Of a DNA stretch of 50,561 nt, positions 1 to 10,639 are shown piece after piece. The DNA is from Chloroflexota bacterium (GTDB taxonomy: Bacteria; Chloroflexota; Limnocylindria; P2-11E): contig VBIZ01000118.1 in NCBI GenBank assembly GCA_005880575.1, positions 1 through 50,561 on the forward strand. Direction: 5' to 3'. A model generated the notes under the pieces. It worked only from the letters and a program-made list of their open reading frames with translations, ran no database searches and was not told the origin of the DNA. Numbering within the stretch: the first letter of the stretch is position 1; every line of letters begins with the position of its first letter. Made by a program: the position numbers and the translations under genes.

Positions 1-622
1 TGCCCAGGTTCGTGCCAAACGCGCCGAGCGCCGCGACGTGGTCGGGCTCGGCGTCAGCGAGGAGCGCGGCGCCCTGACTGCACGCCGCGTACAGCGAAGC
101 GGTCTTGAGCTCGATGCGGTCGAGGTACGCGGCCTCGCTCGGGAGCGATCGCGTCGCTGTGATCTCGCCGAGCTCGCCGTCGCACAGGGCGAATACGGTT
201 TGCGCGACGATCGCGATGACCTCGGGTTTGGGCAGGACCGCAGCGAGCGCGTAGGCCTTCGCGAAGAGATAGTCGCCGACGATGAGGGCGACATCGTCGT
301 TCCACTTCGCGTTCACCGTCCGGATGTTCCGGCGCATCTCCGCGCGGTCGACGACGTCGTCGTGGACGAGCGATGCGGTATGGACGAGCTCGAGCGATTC
401 AGCGAGGTTGAGCACGACCTCACGATCCTGACCGGGGCCGAATCGCGACGAGAGGAACACGAGCGTCGGCCGCAGGAGCTTGCCCGGCGTGGTGAAGAGA
501 TGCGCGACCGCATCGCGGAAGACCGGATGCGCGCCACGCCCCACATCGAGGAGACGCCGCTCGAGCTCACGCAGCTCGCCCTCGACGGGTGCATAGAAGG
601 TAGCGCTGGCGACCGCCCTCAC
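1..622 (-). CDS. Polyprenyl (hepta/octaprenyl) diphosphate synthase, C-terminus cut by window edge
   Basis: Reverse-strand translation from GTG at 622 reads VRAVASATFYAPVEGELRELERRLL...GKLLRPTLVFLSSRF...LVHTASLVHDDVVDRAEMRRNIRTVNAKWNDDVALIVGDYLFAKAYALA; DDVVD is the first Asp-rich motif region of trans-prenyltransferases. Confidence 0.9.
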   Translation of the reverse strand, partial: MRAVASATFYAPVEGELRELERRLLDVGRGAHPVFRDAVAHLFTTPGKLLRPTLVFLSSRFGPGQDREVVLNLAESLELVHTASLVHDDVVDRAEMRRNIRTVNAKWNDDVALIVGDYLFAKAYALAAVLPKPEVIAIVAQTVFALCDGELGEITATRSLPSEAAYLDRIELKTASLYAACSQGAALLADAEPDHVAALGAFGTNLG

Positions 623-655
623 GCGGCCGAGTTTAGGGACGAATCCGCGGTTTGC

Positions 656-3010
656 TCAGGGCTTGCGCGTTCGCCCTGGAGGCGGGGTCGGCTGAGGCCC
701 GGGCGGCTGCGTGGCGCCCGGCTGGCCGCTCGACCCGGGCGAGGGCGACGGGCTTTCGATCGGCCGCGGCGCAAAGCCGCAGATCCGCCAGCTGAATCGC
801 CCGTTGTAGCTGTAGGCGCCGGACACCGCGCCCTGCGCCCAGGCGTTGTAGTCCCTCTGCCAGTCCAGGAAGGGCGCCCGAAGATTGATCCCGCACGAGG
901 TGTAGAAGGTGCGGTCGTCTGTGGTCGGCTCGGTGCCCTGCACGTAGTGCTCGGTGAAGCGATAGCCGGGGCAGTTCGGACCAGGAAGAAGTCCCGAGCC
1001 GTTGCCGCCGTACAGCGAGGGGTTCACGCAGACGACCTTGTCGACGATCCCATCCGGACGCGCGTACCAATCGGCCGGCAGGCTGGCGACGACCGTCTTC
1101 ATGTAATCGCGCCAGAGCACGCCGGGCCCGAGCGCCGACGAAATGCCGCGCATCTCCGAGTTGTCGGAGTTGCCCATCCAGATCGCGGTGAGCCGCTGCG
1201 GCGTGAAGCCGATCGCCAGCACGTCCTGCAAGTTGTCGGTGGTTCCCGTCTTGAGAGCGGCAGGGCGGCCGATCGAGGTCCACGGGCCGAACACGAACGA
1301 ACCCTGCGGATTGGTGTTGTCCTTCAGGATGTCGGCCAGGACCCAGGCATAGCGCTGATCGATCACGCGCCGGCCCTCGGGCTTGGAGTAGTCCTTCACC
1401 ACCTTCCCTGACGGGTCGACGATCTTGAGGATGAAGGTCGGCTCTACGCGAACGCCCATATTCGCGATGACCTCGTATGCGCTCGCCATATCGATGAGGC
1501 GCATCTCGCCGGCGCCGATCCCGAACGAGAGGCCGAGCTGCGAGCGATCCCAGTCGCGGTTGATCCCAAGCAGGTGGACCGTGTCGATGATCGCGTCGAC
1601 GCCCACGGTCCGCGTGACCTGGAGCGCCGGGAGGTTGAGCGATTCTCGCAGCGCCTGCCGGATCGTTACCGGCCCGTGCTGCTCCTTCGTCGCGTCCTTC
1701 GGGCTGTAGCTCTTGCCACTGCCGTCGGGCATGTTGAACTGGATGTCGTAGAGCTGGGTCGACGCGGTCATGCCCGCCTTCAACATCCCGGTCAGGTACG
1801 TGAAGAGCTTGAACGTCGAACCCGGCTGGCGGAATGCGATGCCGGCGTGGTCGTAGTCGCCCTGCACCTGGGGCGTGTGCATGTAGTAGTCGTAGCTTCC
1901 GACGTACGCGAGGATCTCGCCGGTGGTCGGGTCCATTGTGATGAGCGCGGCGTTGTTCACGTTGTTGCCCTTGAGGGCGTCGACGTGCTGGCGCACCTCT
2001 TTCTCGGCGAGCTGCTGCATGTTCCAGTCGAGCGACGTGTAGACGTCATAGCCGCCGCGGTACGCGGCCTTCTCACCCAGGACCTGCACGAGCTGCTCGC
2101 GGACACGGAAGGTGAAGTGCGGCGCGTAGAGCGATGTGCTCACCCGCTTGACGACGATCTCCTCGTTCTTCGCGGCCTCGGCTTCGGCCGCCGACGCGTA
2201 GCCGTTGTCCACCATCGCATCGAGAACGAGCGCGCGTCGCGCCTTCGCCCCCTCCATGTTCTGGATCGGGTCGTAGTCCGACGGTGCCTGCGGGAGGCCG
2301 GCGAGAAGCGCCATCTGGCCAAGGGTCAGCTGGTTCAGGTCGGTGGTGCCGAAGTAGGTAGCGACCGCCGCCTTCAGGCCGTAGGCCTGGTTCCCGTAAT
2401 AGATCTGGTTGAAGTACATCTCGAGGATCTGGGACTTGCTGAACGTCCGGGTCGCCTCGATGGCGAGGATCGCCTCCTTGATCTTGCGGGTCAGCGTCGG
2501 GTCATCACCGAGGAGACGCGTCTTGATCAGCTGCTGCGTGATCGTGGAGCCGCCCTGACTGATCCGGCCGCTCGCGCTGTTGACCTGGATCGCACGGATG
2601 ATTCCGCCGATGTCGACGCCGGGGTTGGTCCAGAAGCTTTTGTCCTCGATCGAGATCGTCGCGTCCTGCATGCGCTTGGGGACGGCGTCGATCGAGATGA
2701 GGTCGCGCCGTTCGTCCGACAGCGTGTAGAGCAGGTGCTCGCCGCTTCGGTCATAAATGTGCGTGGTGAGCGGCACGGGCACCGTCGCGAGGTCGCTCGC
2801 CGCGGGAAGATCCGACGCGAAGTAGCCGAACGTCGCCGCCGCCGCGACCCCGACGAAAGCGAGGCCGGCAAACAGGACCGCCGTGAGCACCCCCGCGAAG
2901 GTGCCGACCGGCCGCACCGCGCTGACACGGCGCGAAAGACGCCCGCCCGTCCGGGCAGGAAAACGGTAGGCACGGTAAGCCCGGCCAGGAGCTATCCCCT
3001 TGATGGACAT
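656..3010 (-). CDS. Class A penicillin-binding protein (transglycosylase/transpeptidase, PBP1A-like)
   Basis: 784 aa; EDKSFWTNPGVDIGGIIRA and GGSTITQQLIK glycosyltransferase motifs; GSTFKLFTYL (SxxK) and KTGTT transpeptidase motifs; Pro-rich C-terminal tail. Confidence 0.95.
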   Translation of the reverse strand: MSIKGIAPGRAYRAYRFPARTGGRLSRRVSAVRPVGTFAGVLTAVLFAGLAFVGVAAAATFGYFASDLPAASDLATVPVPLTTHIYDRSGEHLLYTLSDERRDLISIDAVPKRMQDATISIEDKSFWTNPGVDIGGIIRAIQVNSASGRISQGGSTITQQLIKTRLLGDDPTLTRKIKEAILAIEATRTFSKSQILEMYFNQIYYGNQAYGLKAAVATYFGTTDLNQLTLGQMALLAGLPQAPSDYDPIQNMEGAKARRALVLDAMVDNGYASAAEAEAAKNEEIVVKRVSTSLYAPHFTFRVREQLVQVLGEKAAYRGGYDVYTSLDWNMQQLAEKEVRQHVDALKGNNVNNAALITMDPTTGEILAYVGSYDYYMHTPQVQGDYDHAGIAFRQPGSTFKLFTYLTGMLKAGMTASTQLYDIQFNMPDGSGKSYSPKDATKEQHGPVTIRQALRESLNLPALQVTRTVGVDAIIDTVHLLGINRDWDRSQLGLSFGIGAGEMRLIDMASAYEVIANMGVRVEPTFILKIVDPSGKVVKDYSKPEGRRVIDQRYAWVLADILKDNTNPQGSFVFGPWTSIGRPAALKTGTTDNLQDVLAIGFTPQRLTAIWMGNSDNSEMRGISSALGPGVLWRDYMKTVVASLPADWYARPDGIVDKVVCVNPSLYGGNGSGLLPGPNCPGYRFTEHYVQGTEPTTDDRTFYTSCGINLRAPFLDWQRDYNAWAQGAVSGAYSYNGRFSWRICGFAPRPIESPSPSPGSSGQPGATQPPGPQPTPPPGRTRKP

Positions 3011-3068
3011 CTGGTCTGGTTAACGCTCGGGATGCACGGTTCGTGCCATTAGCCGAGGCAGTGGTCGC

Positions 3069-3584
3069 CTAGCGCCGTGCAAAGCGTCCATACAAGCGAG
3101 CGCTAAGCGCAGCCCAGCCCCGCACGGGGCGCGCCTGGAGCGATTCGCGCAGGAAGCGCTGCGCCTCCCGGGCGTCGCCCTCCCACCCTTCGATCAGCAG
3201 CCGATCCTCTGGGCGGAGCGAGTTCGCGGGGCCGCGCCGCTCCATCGCCATCTCCGCTAGAGACATCCGGTCATAGAGCTCGGCAACCGCTGCGGCCGCC
3301 GGAGCGGCGTATTGCGCGAGGATCGCGCTGTATCGGGCGAACTCGCCGTTCTCGAGCGTCACCGCCTGCTTCGTCTGGTCGAACATCGTGGTGAGCTCGA
3401 GGTTGGCCGCGAGCTCGCGGTCGACGGCGTTCACGGCTTCCGTGAGCTCGCGCCGCTCGTCCGGGTCGGGCGCGATAGGGCGCGCGAGCCAGCCGGCCAG
3501 CGCGGCGGCCGCGGCGACTACCGCGGCGACGAGGTACGGCACATCCCCATCGTCCCACGTCGGCGCTGTATCCATCGCGCGCAT
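3069..3584 (-). CDS. Hypothetical protein, N-terminal hydrophobic segment (171 aa)
   Basis: ORF with VPYLVAAVVAAAAALAGWLARPI then a helical soluble part; divergent from the AAA-type ATPase gene. Confidence 0.6.
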   Translation of the reverse strand: MRAMDTAPTWDDGDVPYLVAAVVAAAAALAGWLARPIAPDPDERRELTEAVNAVDRELAANLELTTMFDQTKQAVTLENGEFARYSAILAQYAAPAAAAVAELYDRMSLAEMAMERRGPANSLRPEDRLLIEGWEGDAREAQRFLRESLQARPVRGWAALSARLYGRFARR

Positions 3585-3617
3585 GTCTTTGATACATCAC
3601 GTGTATGATGCGCGGCA

Positions 3618-4823
3618 ATGCTCCGACCGCGCGAGCGGACACTCGCGACGCCGTACTTCCCTGTCGGCGGTCCCGTCCCCGCGGCCGACCTCGTCGGTCG
3701 CGAGACCTACCTGCGACGCCTTATCGAGCGGCTCGAGGACGGCCAGCACGTCCTCATCTCCGGTCCCCGCCGGATCGGCAAAACGTCGATCATCATCGAG
3801 GCCCTGCGCCGGCTGCGCCGCCACGGCGCGTACACCGCGTACGTCGACTGCCTCGGCGCGACCGACATTCGTGGACTGGGCGAGCGTCTGGCGGACGCGG
3901 TGCTGCAGAACCTTTCGGGTGTCGAGCGGAGCTTCGAGCAGGCCAAGGCGATTGCAGCGGGGATGCAGCCGACGGTGAAGGTGAAGTACGAGCACGTCGA
4001 GCTCGCGCTGCAGCTCGCCCGCGAGACGAATGCCCAGCGTTTCTTCGAGGGCGCCCTCGACCTCGCACAAGGCCTGGCCAAGCGCTCGGGCAAGCGGGTC
4101 GTGGTGGTGCTCGACGAGTTCCAGGCCGCAGGCCGGCTTGGGCCGCGTGTGTTCGATGTCATGCGCACCCGGTTCCAAGCGCACCGCGGCGTGAGCTACG
4201 CGTTCCTCGGGTCCGAGCAGGGCATCCTCGAGGAGCTCTTCAGCGCGAAGGGGCACGCGTTCTACCGCTTCGCCGTGCCGCTCGATCTCACGGATGCGGG
4301 CGGGCACCGCTTCGGGATCGACCCGGACGATTGGCTCGAATATCTGAAGGCCAAATTCGCCGCGAAGAAGATGACGATCGACGATGCGAGCGTCGACCGC
4401 CTCCTCGATGCGACGGGCGGCCATCCTCAGGACACGATGCAGGTGTGCGCGGCGCTTTACTACCTGATGCGCGACGCTGGCTCGCGTAGCGTGACGCCCG
4501 ACCTTCTCGAGGTCGCATACGAGCAGGCCATGCGCGAGCTGGAGCGGCCGTTCGCGCTCCACTGGACCGAGCTCGGGTCGCACAAGTACCTGCAGCAGGT
4601 CGCGAAGCGCATCGCTCATCGCGCGGTGCTCTATGCGGCGGACGCGGACGGAGGCGCCGTGCCGCGTCCCGAAGTACTGCGCGCGCTCGCCGCGCTGCAG
4701 GAGCGCGGTCTCGCCGTGCGCCTCGGGCGCGGCCGCTACGACTTCGTCGAGCCGATGTTCGGCGAATACGTGCGCCGCCTCGATGAGGGCCTCATGTCAC
4801 CGGGTACTCTTCCGGCGCGATGA
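3618..4823 (+). CDS. AAA/STAND-type ATPase of the archaeal ATPase (ATPase_2) type
   Basis: 401 aa; Walker A SGPRRIGKTSII, Walker B RVVVVLDEFQ, FLGSEQ sensor-like segment, C-terminal winged-helix-like region. Confidence 0.8.
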   Translation: MLRPRERTLATPYFPVGGPVPAADLVGRETYLRRLIERLEDGQHVLISGPRRIGKTSIIIEALRRLRRHGAYTAYVDCLGATDIRGLGERLADAVLQNLSGVERSFEQAKAIAAGMQPTVKVKYEHVELALQLARETNAQRFFEGALDLAQGLAKRSGKRVVVVLDEFQAAGRLGPRVFDVMRTRFQAHRGVSYAFLGSEQGILEELFSAKGHAFYRFAVPLDLTDAGGHRFGIDPDDWLEYLKAKFAAKKMTIDDASVDRLLDATGGHPQDTMQVCAALYYLMRDAGSRSVTPDLLEVAYEQAMRELERPFALHWTELGSHKYLQQVAKRIAHRAVLYAADADGGAVPRPEVLRALAALQERGLAVRLGRGRYDFVEPMFGEYVRRLDEGLMSPGTLPAR

Positions 4824-5017
4824 CTAGCAGCGGCCGCCAACCCCCTATCGAGCCCCGCGCCGGTGTGAAGGTCCGCTTTGGACCGGACCGTCGGGTGGGC
4901 GAGCTCGTGCGGCCGTCACCGAACGGCGAAGAGTGGCTGGTCAAGGATCGGTTCGGGAAATTCTGGGTGGCGACGAACCGGCTGGTGCTGGAGGACGAAG
5001 AGACCGCAGCGCATTGA
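4820..5017 (+). CDS. Small hypothetical protein (65 aa), ATGA overlap with upstream ATPase gene
   Basis: Start codon overlaps the stop of the ATPase; beta-rich sequence GVKVRFGPDRRVGELVRPSPNGEEWLVKDRFGKFWVATNRLVLED. Confidence 0.6.
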   Translation: MTSSGRQPPIEPRAGVKVRFGPDRRVGELVRPSPNGEEWLVKDRFGKFWVATNRLVLEDEETAAH

Positions 5018-5060
5018 GCGCCGCGGCCTCTGTCGCCTTCGCGCTATGCCACGCGTCGCG

Positions 5061-5333
5061 TCAGGCGACTACGCCGCGCCGGCCGCCCATCGCCCGCCAG
5101 ATCAGGAGCACGATGATCGCGCCGATGACCGAGCCGATGATGCCCGCGGCCGAGAGCGTCAGCGTCCCACCAAAGATGAGAGCCGCGAGCGTTCCACCGA
5201 CGAACGAACCGACGATCCCCAGGACCATGGTCCCGAGCCAGCCCATCGGGTCCGGGCCTGGCACGAGCGCGCGCGCGATGAACCCGGCGATCAAGCCGAC
5301 GACCGCGAAGACGATCAGCCCCCAAAGGTCCAT
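5061..5333 (-). CDS. GlsB/YeaQ/YmgE family (transglycosylase-associated) membrane protein
   Basis: 90 aa; Gly-rich TM helices MDLWGLIVFAVVGLIAGFIARALVPGPDPMGWLGTMVLGIVGSFVGG. Confidence 0.9.
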   Translation of the reverse strand: MDLWGLIVFAVVGLIAGFIARALVPGPDPMGWLGTMVLGIVGSFVGGTLAALIFGGTLTLSAAGIIGSVIGAIIVLLIWRAMGGRRGVVA

Positions 5334-5407
5334 ACAGACACCTCCGTTTTGTTAGGGATCTCTCGTCTGCACCAACCGTGCCGCCGCCGAGCAGGCCCCG
5401 GCTGCAG

Positions 5408-5479
5408 TACCCCCGAGGCGAATCGAACGCCTGTCTACGGCTCCGGAGGCCGTCGCTCTATCCGCTGAGCTACGGGGGC
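5408..5479 (-). tRNA. tRNA-Arg (anticodon CCG)
   Basis: Reverse strand gcccccgtagctcagcggatagagcgacggcctccggagccgtagacaggcgttcgattcgcctcgggggta folds as a cloverleaf; anticodon loop CTCCGGA between ACGGC/GCCGT; T-arm AGGCG-TTCGATT-CGCCT. Confidence 0.93.
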
Positions 5480-5529
5480 GGGCGGGCCCAATTCTAGGTC
5501 TCGGCAACTGCTAGCGTGGCCGTCGACAG

Positions 5530-6285
5530 ATGACCGCGGGCACGACCACGCGCGAGCGCGACAAAGAGCTCTCGCTCGTACAGCACCTCGGCGAGCTCCG
5601 GAGCCGTCTTGTCGTTTCGGCGATCGCACTCGTCGTTGGGACAGCCATCGCGTTCTACTTCGGGACGCAGCTCATCCGTCTTCTCCTCATCCCCGTGGAC
5701 TGCACCTTCATTCCGACGTACTCGTGCCACGAGCCGCCGACGACGCTCGTCTCGTTCAGCCCGACCGAGAACTTCACGACGTACTTCCGCGTGGCGCTCT
5801 TCGCGGGGTTCGCGCTGGCGATGCCGGTGATCCTGTATGAGATCTACGCCTACATCGACCCAGCGCTTCTCCCGAAGGAGCGCCGCTTCATCCGGTTTAT
5901 GGGCCTACCGGTCATCGGCCTCTTCCTCGCCGGAATGCTGTTCTGCTACTTCCTCCTGCTGCCGAACGCGATCAAGTTCCTCATCAATTTCGGCGACGAG
6001 GTGATCAAGAACCAGCTTCGCGCGGCCGACTATCTCTCGTTCGTCACGATCTTCATCCTGGGGATGGGCCTGATCTTCGAGGTTCCGGCGGCGATATTCG
6101 CCCTCATCAAGATCCACGTCATCACGCGGCAGTGGCTCGCCAAGCAGCGCCGCTACGCGATACTCGCGGCGTTCGTCATCGGCGCGATCATCACGCCCAC
6201 GCCGGACCCCTTCAACCAGACGCTGGTCGCGGTCCCGATTTATCTCCTGTTCGAGCTGGGTTTGTTCCTCGCACGCTTCGCCTGA
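5530..6285 (+). CDS. tatC: Sec-independent protein translocase TatC
   Basis: [34 protein letters not shown]...[27 protein letters not shown]; six-TM TatC pattern. Confidence 0.95.
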   Translation: MTAGTTTRERDKELSLVQHLGELRSRLVVSAIALVVGTAIAFYFGTQLIRLLLIPVDCTFIPTYSCHEPPTTLVSFSPTENFTTYFRVALFAGFALAMPVILYEIYAYIDPALLPKERRFIRFMGLPVIGLFLAGMLFCYFLLLPNAIKFLINFGDEVIKNQLRAADYLSFVTIFILGMGLIFEVPAAIFALIKIHVITRQWLAKQRRYAILAAFVIGAIITPTPDPFNQTLVAVPIYLLFELGLFLARFA

Positions 6286-7576
6286 GCTCCTCGAGCCGCG
6301 CCCGGAGCTTCGCCTCGGCGCCGAGGTCGGTCGGCTCGTAGTACCGCCGCCCGGCGAGGGAATCCGGCAGGTACGTCTCGTCCGGCGCGACGTGACCTTC
6401 GAAGTCGTGCGCGTACTTGTATCCCCGGCCGTATCCCTGCTCGGCCATCAGCCGGGTGGGCGCGTTGCGAAGGTGAAGGGGCACCGGGTCCACCCGCGTC
6501 TCGGCAAGGTCGTGCTGGAGCTCGCCGAGACCGCGCTTCAACGAGTCCGACTTTGGCGCGAGGGCGAGGTACACGGTCGCTTCGGCAAGCGGGAAGTACG
6601 CCTCGGGCAGCCCGATGAGATGGGTCGCCTGCTGGGCAGCACTCGCGATGACCAGAGCCTGCGGGTCCGCGAGCCCGACGTCCTCGCCCGCGAGGATGAC
6701 GATGCGCCGCGCGATGAACATCGGATCCTCGCCCGCGTCGATCATCCGCATGAGCCAGTACAGGGCGGCATCCGGGTCCGAGCCGCGCACGCTCTTGATG
6801 AACGCCGAGATCGTGTCGTAGTGCTGGTCGCCGGCGCGGTCATAGAGGAGGGAGCGCCGCTGGAGCGCCTCCTTGACCTCGTCGATCCCGACGGGCTTCT
6901 TCCCCCCGGGTCCGGGCACCGCGGAGTCCGCCGCCAGCTCGAGCGCGTTGAGGGCGACGCGCGCGTCACCGTTGCTCAGGGCGACCAGACCGTCCATAGC
7001 ATCTTTGGTGAGCTCGACCGAACCGCCGAGGCCGCGCTCGTCGGCGAGGGCACGTTCGACGATCACCCTCACATCGTCTTCGGTGAGCGGCTTCAGCGTG
7101 AACACGCGGGATCGCGATAGGAGCGCCGAGTTCACCTCGAACGACGGGTTCTCCGTGGTCGCGCCCAGGAGGGTGACGTCCCCGTTCTCGACGTACGGCA
7201 GCACCACGTCCTGCTGCGCCTTGTTGAATCGGTGGATCTCGTCGATGAAGAGGACCGTGCCCTGATTGGTGAGACCGCGGAGCTTCCGCGACTCATCGAT
7301 GATCTTGCGCAGCTCGGCCACACCCGAAGCGACGGCGGAGATCGCCACGAAGCGGGAATTCGTACGCTTCGCGCCGATCGCCGCGAGGGTCGTCTTCCCG
7401 GTGCCCGGCGGACCCCACAGGATCATCGACGGCAGCTGCCCCGCCTCCATCGCCTTCCGCAGTACGCGGCCCTTCCCGACAAGATGACCTTGCCCGACGA
7501 ACTCATCGAGGTCGCGCGGTCGCATTCGCGCGGCGAGCGGTTGGGCCTGCGTCATTCCGCGATTGTCCCACCGCAA
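6212..7576 (-). CDS. rarA: Replication-associated recombination protein A (RarA/MgsA AAA ATPase)
   Basis: [53 protein letters not shown]...[23 protein letters not shown]. Confidence 0.96.
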   Translation of the reverse strand: MRWDNRGMTQAQPLAARMRPRDLDEFVGQGHLVGKGRVLRKAMEAGQLPSMILWGPPGTGKTTLAAIGAKRTNSRFVAISAVASGVAELRKIIDESRKLRGLTNQGTVLFIDEIHRFNKAQQDVVLPYVENGDVTLLGATTENPSFEVNSALLSRSRVFTLKPLTEDDVRVIVERALADERGLGGSVELTKDAMDGLVALSNGDARVALNALELAADSAVPGPGGKKPVGIDEVKEALQRRSLLYDRAGDQHYDTISAFIKSVRGSDPDAALYWLMRMIDAGEDPMFIARRIVILAGEDVGLADPQALVIASAAQQATHLIGLPEAYFPLAEATVYLALAPKSDSLKRGLGELQHDLAETRVDPVPLHLRNAPTRLMAEQGYGRGYKYAHDFEGHVAPDETYLPDSLAGRRYYEPTDLGAEAKLRARLEELRRSVRGTNPARTGDKSGPRPASG

Positions 7577-7625
7577 CCGATTTGCCGCTTCCTGACCTAT
7601 AAACAGTCGCTTATCCTATGAGATC

Positions 7626-7946
7626 GTGGAACGTGGAGGGATCCTGAGCCCGTCCAGCCTGCGCGAGCTGCGGAGCTATTACCGCGCGCTCGGCGACGTG
7701 AATCGTCTTCGTATCGTCCACATCCTCGTCACCGAAGGCGAGCAACCGGTCTCGGAGCTCGCGCGCCGCCTGCGGATCAGCCAGCCCCTCATGTCCTGGC
7801 ACCTGCGGCGCTTGCGACGTGCCGGGATCGTGCGGATGGAGCGTGTGGGGCGCGAGGTCCGCTGCTCGTTCGATCGCGAGCAGTTCGCGGAGCTCAACGC
7901 TCGCGGCTTTCGCCTACTCATGAACCGAGCCGAGGCGCAGGCGTGA
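7626..7946 (+). CDS. ArsR-family winged-helix transcriptional regulator
   Basis: YYRALGDVNRLRIVHILVTEGEQPVSELARRLRISQPLMSWHLRRLRRAGIVRMERVGREVRCSF. Confidence 0.9.
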   Translation: MERGGILSPSSLRELRSYYRALGDVNRLRIVHILVTEGEQPVSELARRLRISQPLMSWHLRRLRRAGIVRMERVGREVRCSFDREQFAELNARGFRLLMNRAEAQA

Positions 7947-8563
7947 GCCACGGAGTCGTACCGGATCGGCTTGCCGAAGGCGCGCGGGCGGGCATCGGGC
8001 CGTTGGCCCGAGCGCTTGCCGGCATGGGCATATCGGCGAACGCCGTGACGATCGCCGGGGGCGTGCTGACGATCGTCGGCTCGGGATTCGTGGCCGCATC
8101 GTGGCCGCTTCCGGCGCTCCTCGTCCTGCTCGTCGGGACCCTCGCCGACACGCTCGACGGGCAGCTGGCAAAGGCGGCCGGCGGCGGCACGCGCCTCGGA
8201 GCCTTCCTCGATTCGACGGTCGACCGCATCGCGGACGGGGCGCTGTTCGTCGGGGCGGCCGGGGCCGGCGCGAACCTGGGCCAGCCCCTTCTCCTCTGGT
8301 CCTCCCTCATCGCGCTCGTCGCGTCGTCCCTGGTCCCCTACGTGCGCGCGAAAGCCGAATCCCTCGGCGTGAGCGCGAGCGTCGGCCCGGCCCCGCGCGA
8401 GGCGCGCATCGTCATCTTCCTCATCGGTCTCGCGGCGTGGGCCTTGTTCGATCTCGAGGCTCTGTTCGTCGCCGCGATCTTCGTCCTCGCCGTCCTCTCG
8501 ACGATCACGTTCGCTCTCCGGGTGGTCCACGTGAGCCGCAAGCTATCCACAAGAGAAAGGTAG
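7943..8563 (+). CDS. CDP-alcohol phosphatidyltransferase, phosphatidylinositol-phosphate synthase-like
   Basis: CDP-alcohol motif DTLDGQLAKAAGGGTRLGAFLDSTVDR; adjacent to ino1; GTG start overlaps arsR stop. Confidence 0.88.
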   Translation: MSHGVVPDRLAEGARAGIGPLARALAGMGISANAVTIAGGVLTIVGSGFVAASWPLPALLVLLVGTLADTLDGQLAKAAGGGTRLGAFLDSTVDRIADGALFVGAAGAGANLGQPLLLWSSLIALVASSLVPYVRAKAESLGVSASVGPAPREARIVIFLIGLAAWALFDLEALFVAAIFVLAVLSTITFALRVVHVSRKLSTRER

Positions 8564-8575
8564 ATATCCGAAGGC

Positions 8576-9727
<1,152 letters not shown>

Positions 9728-10636
9728 ATGTTCGACCGTCTGCTCCACGGATCGGCGTTCTGGGGCTGGCGCGTCGGCGCGTCGCTGGCGCAGCGCCTGC
9801 CCTCGTGGATCACCTACCCCGCCGCCGTGGTCGGTGGCGAGATCGCGTATCTCCTCTGGGTCGGTCGGCGCAGGGTCGCCAAGCAGAACTTCGCCGTCGT
9901 GCTCGCCCTCCCGGCGGGCGACCGCGAGGTCGCACGCGTGGCGCGGCGCTCATTCCGCAACTTCGCGAAATACCTCGTCGAGATCATGCGGTTCCCGAGC
10001 CTTGAGACTGAAGACTTCGCGAAGCTGGTCACGGTCGATCCGCGCTCGTGGTCGTATTTTCGAGCCGCCCGAGAGCACGGGCGCGGCCTGATCTTCGTGT
10101 CCATGCATTTCGGCAACTTCGAGATCGGCGGCGCGCGGATCGCCGACGAGATCCCGCTGAACGTCATCGCCGACGAGCTCGAGAACCAGCGCCTCATGGA
10201 TCTTCTCGTCGCGAACCGCGCGCACAAGAACGTGAGGCTGCTGCCACCCGAAGGAGCCGTACGCCAGGTCCTCCAGGCCCTTCGCCGCAACGAGATGGTG
10301 GGTCTCATGATGGACCTCGGGCCGCGAGCGAAAGAGCTGGACAACGTCGAGGTCATGTTCTTCGGCGAGCTCACCGCGTTCCCGACCATCGCCGCGAACC
10401 TCGCCCGAGTCTCGGGCGCGCCGATCGTGGTCGCGGCGGTGACGAGGGAGCGCGACAACACCTTCCGCGGCGTCGCGCTGCCGCCCATCTTCGTCGAACG
10501 GACCAAGCAGGCCGCCCACGACATCGAGCACACCACGCAGGCGATCGTCCACGGCCTCGAGCAGCTCGTCCGCGGCGATCCCGACCAGTGGTACATATTC
10601 CGCCCCATGTGGACCCGGCCCGAAGGCACCGCTTAG
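9728..10636 (+). CDS. LpxL/HtrB/PatA-type lysophospholipid or phosphatidylinositol mannoside acyltransferase
   Basis: HX4E motif in VSMHFGNFEIGG; DQWYIFRPMW C-terminal motif typical of the family; abuts ino1. Confidence 0.85.
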   Translation: MFDRLLHGSAFWGWRVGASLAQRLPSWITYPAAVVGGEIAYLLWVGRRRVAKQNFAVVLALPAGDREVARVARRSFRNFAKYLVEIMRFPSLETEDFAKLVTVDPRSWSYFRAAREHGRGLIFVSMHFGNFEIGGARIADEIPLNVIADELENQRLMDLLVANRAHKNVRLLPPEGAVRQVLQALRRNEMVGLMMDLGPRAKELDNVEVMFFGELTAFPTIAANLARVSGAPIVVAAVTRERDNTFRGVALPPIFVERTKQAAHDIEHTTQAIVHGLEQLVRGDPDQWYIFRPMWTRPEGTA

Positions 10637-10639
10637 ACC

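Noticed and set aside
38-1411. 457-aa plus-strand ORF
   Set aside because: Antisense to the polyprenyl synthase and PBP genes, whose minus-strand translations carry clear conserved motifs; Arg/Gly/Val-biased composition is typical of spurious ORFs in GC-rich DNA.
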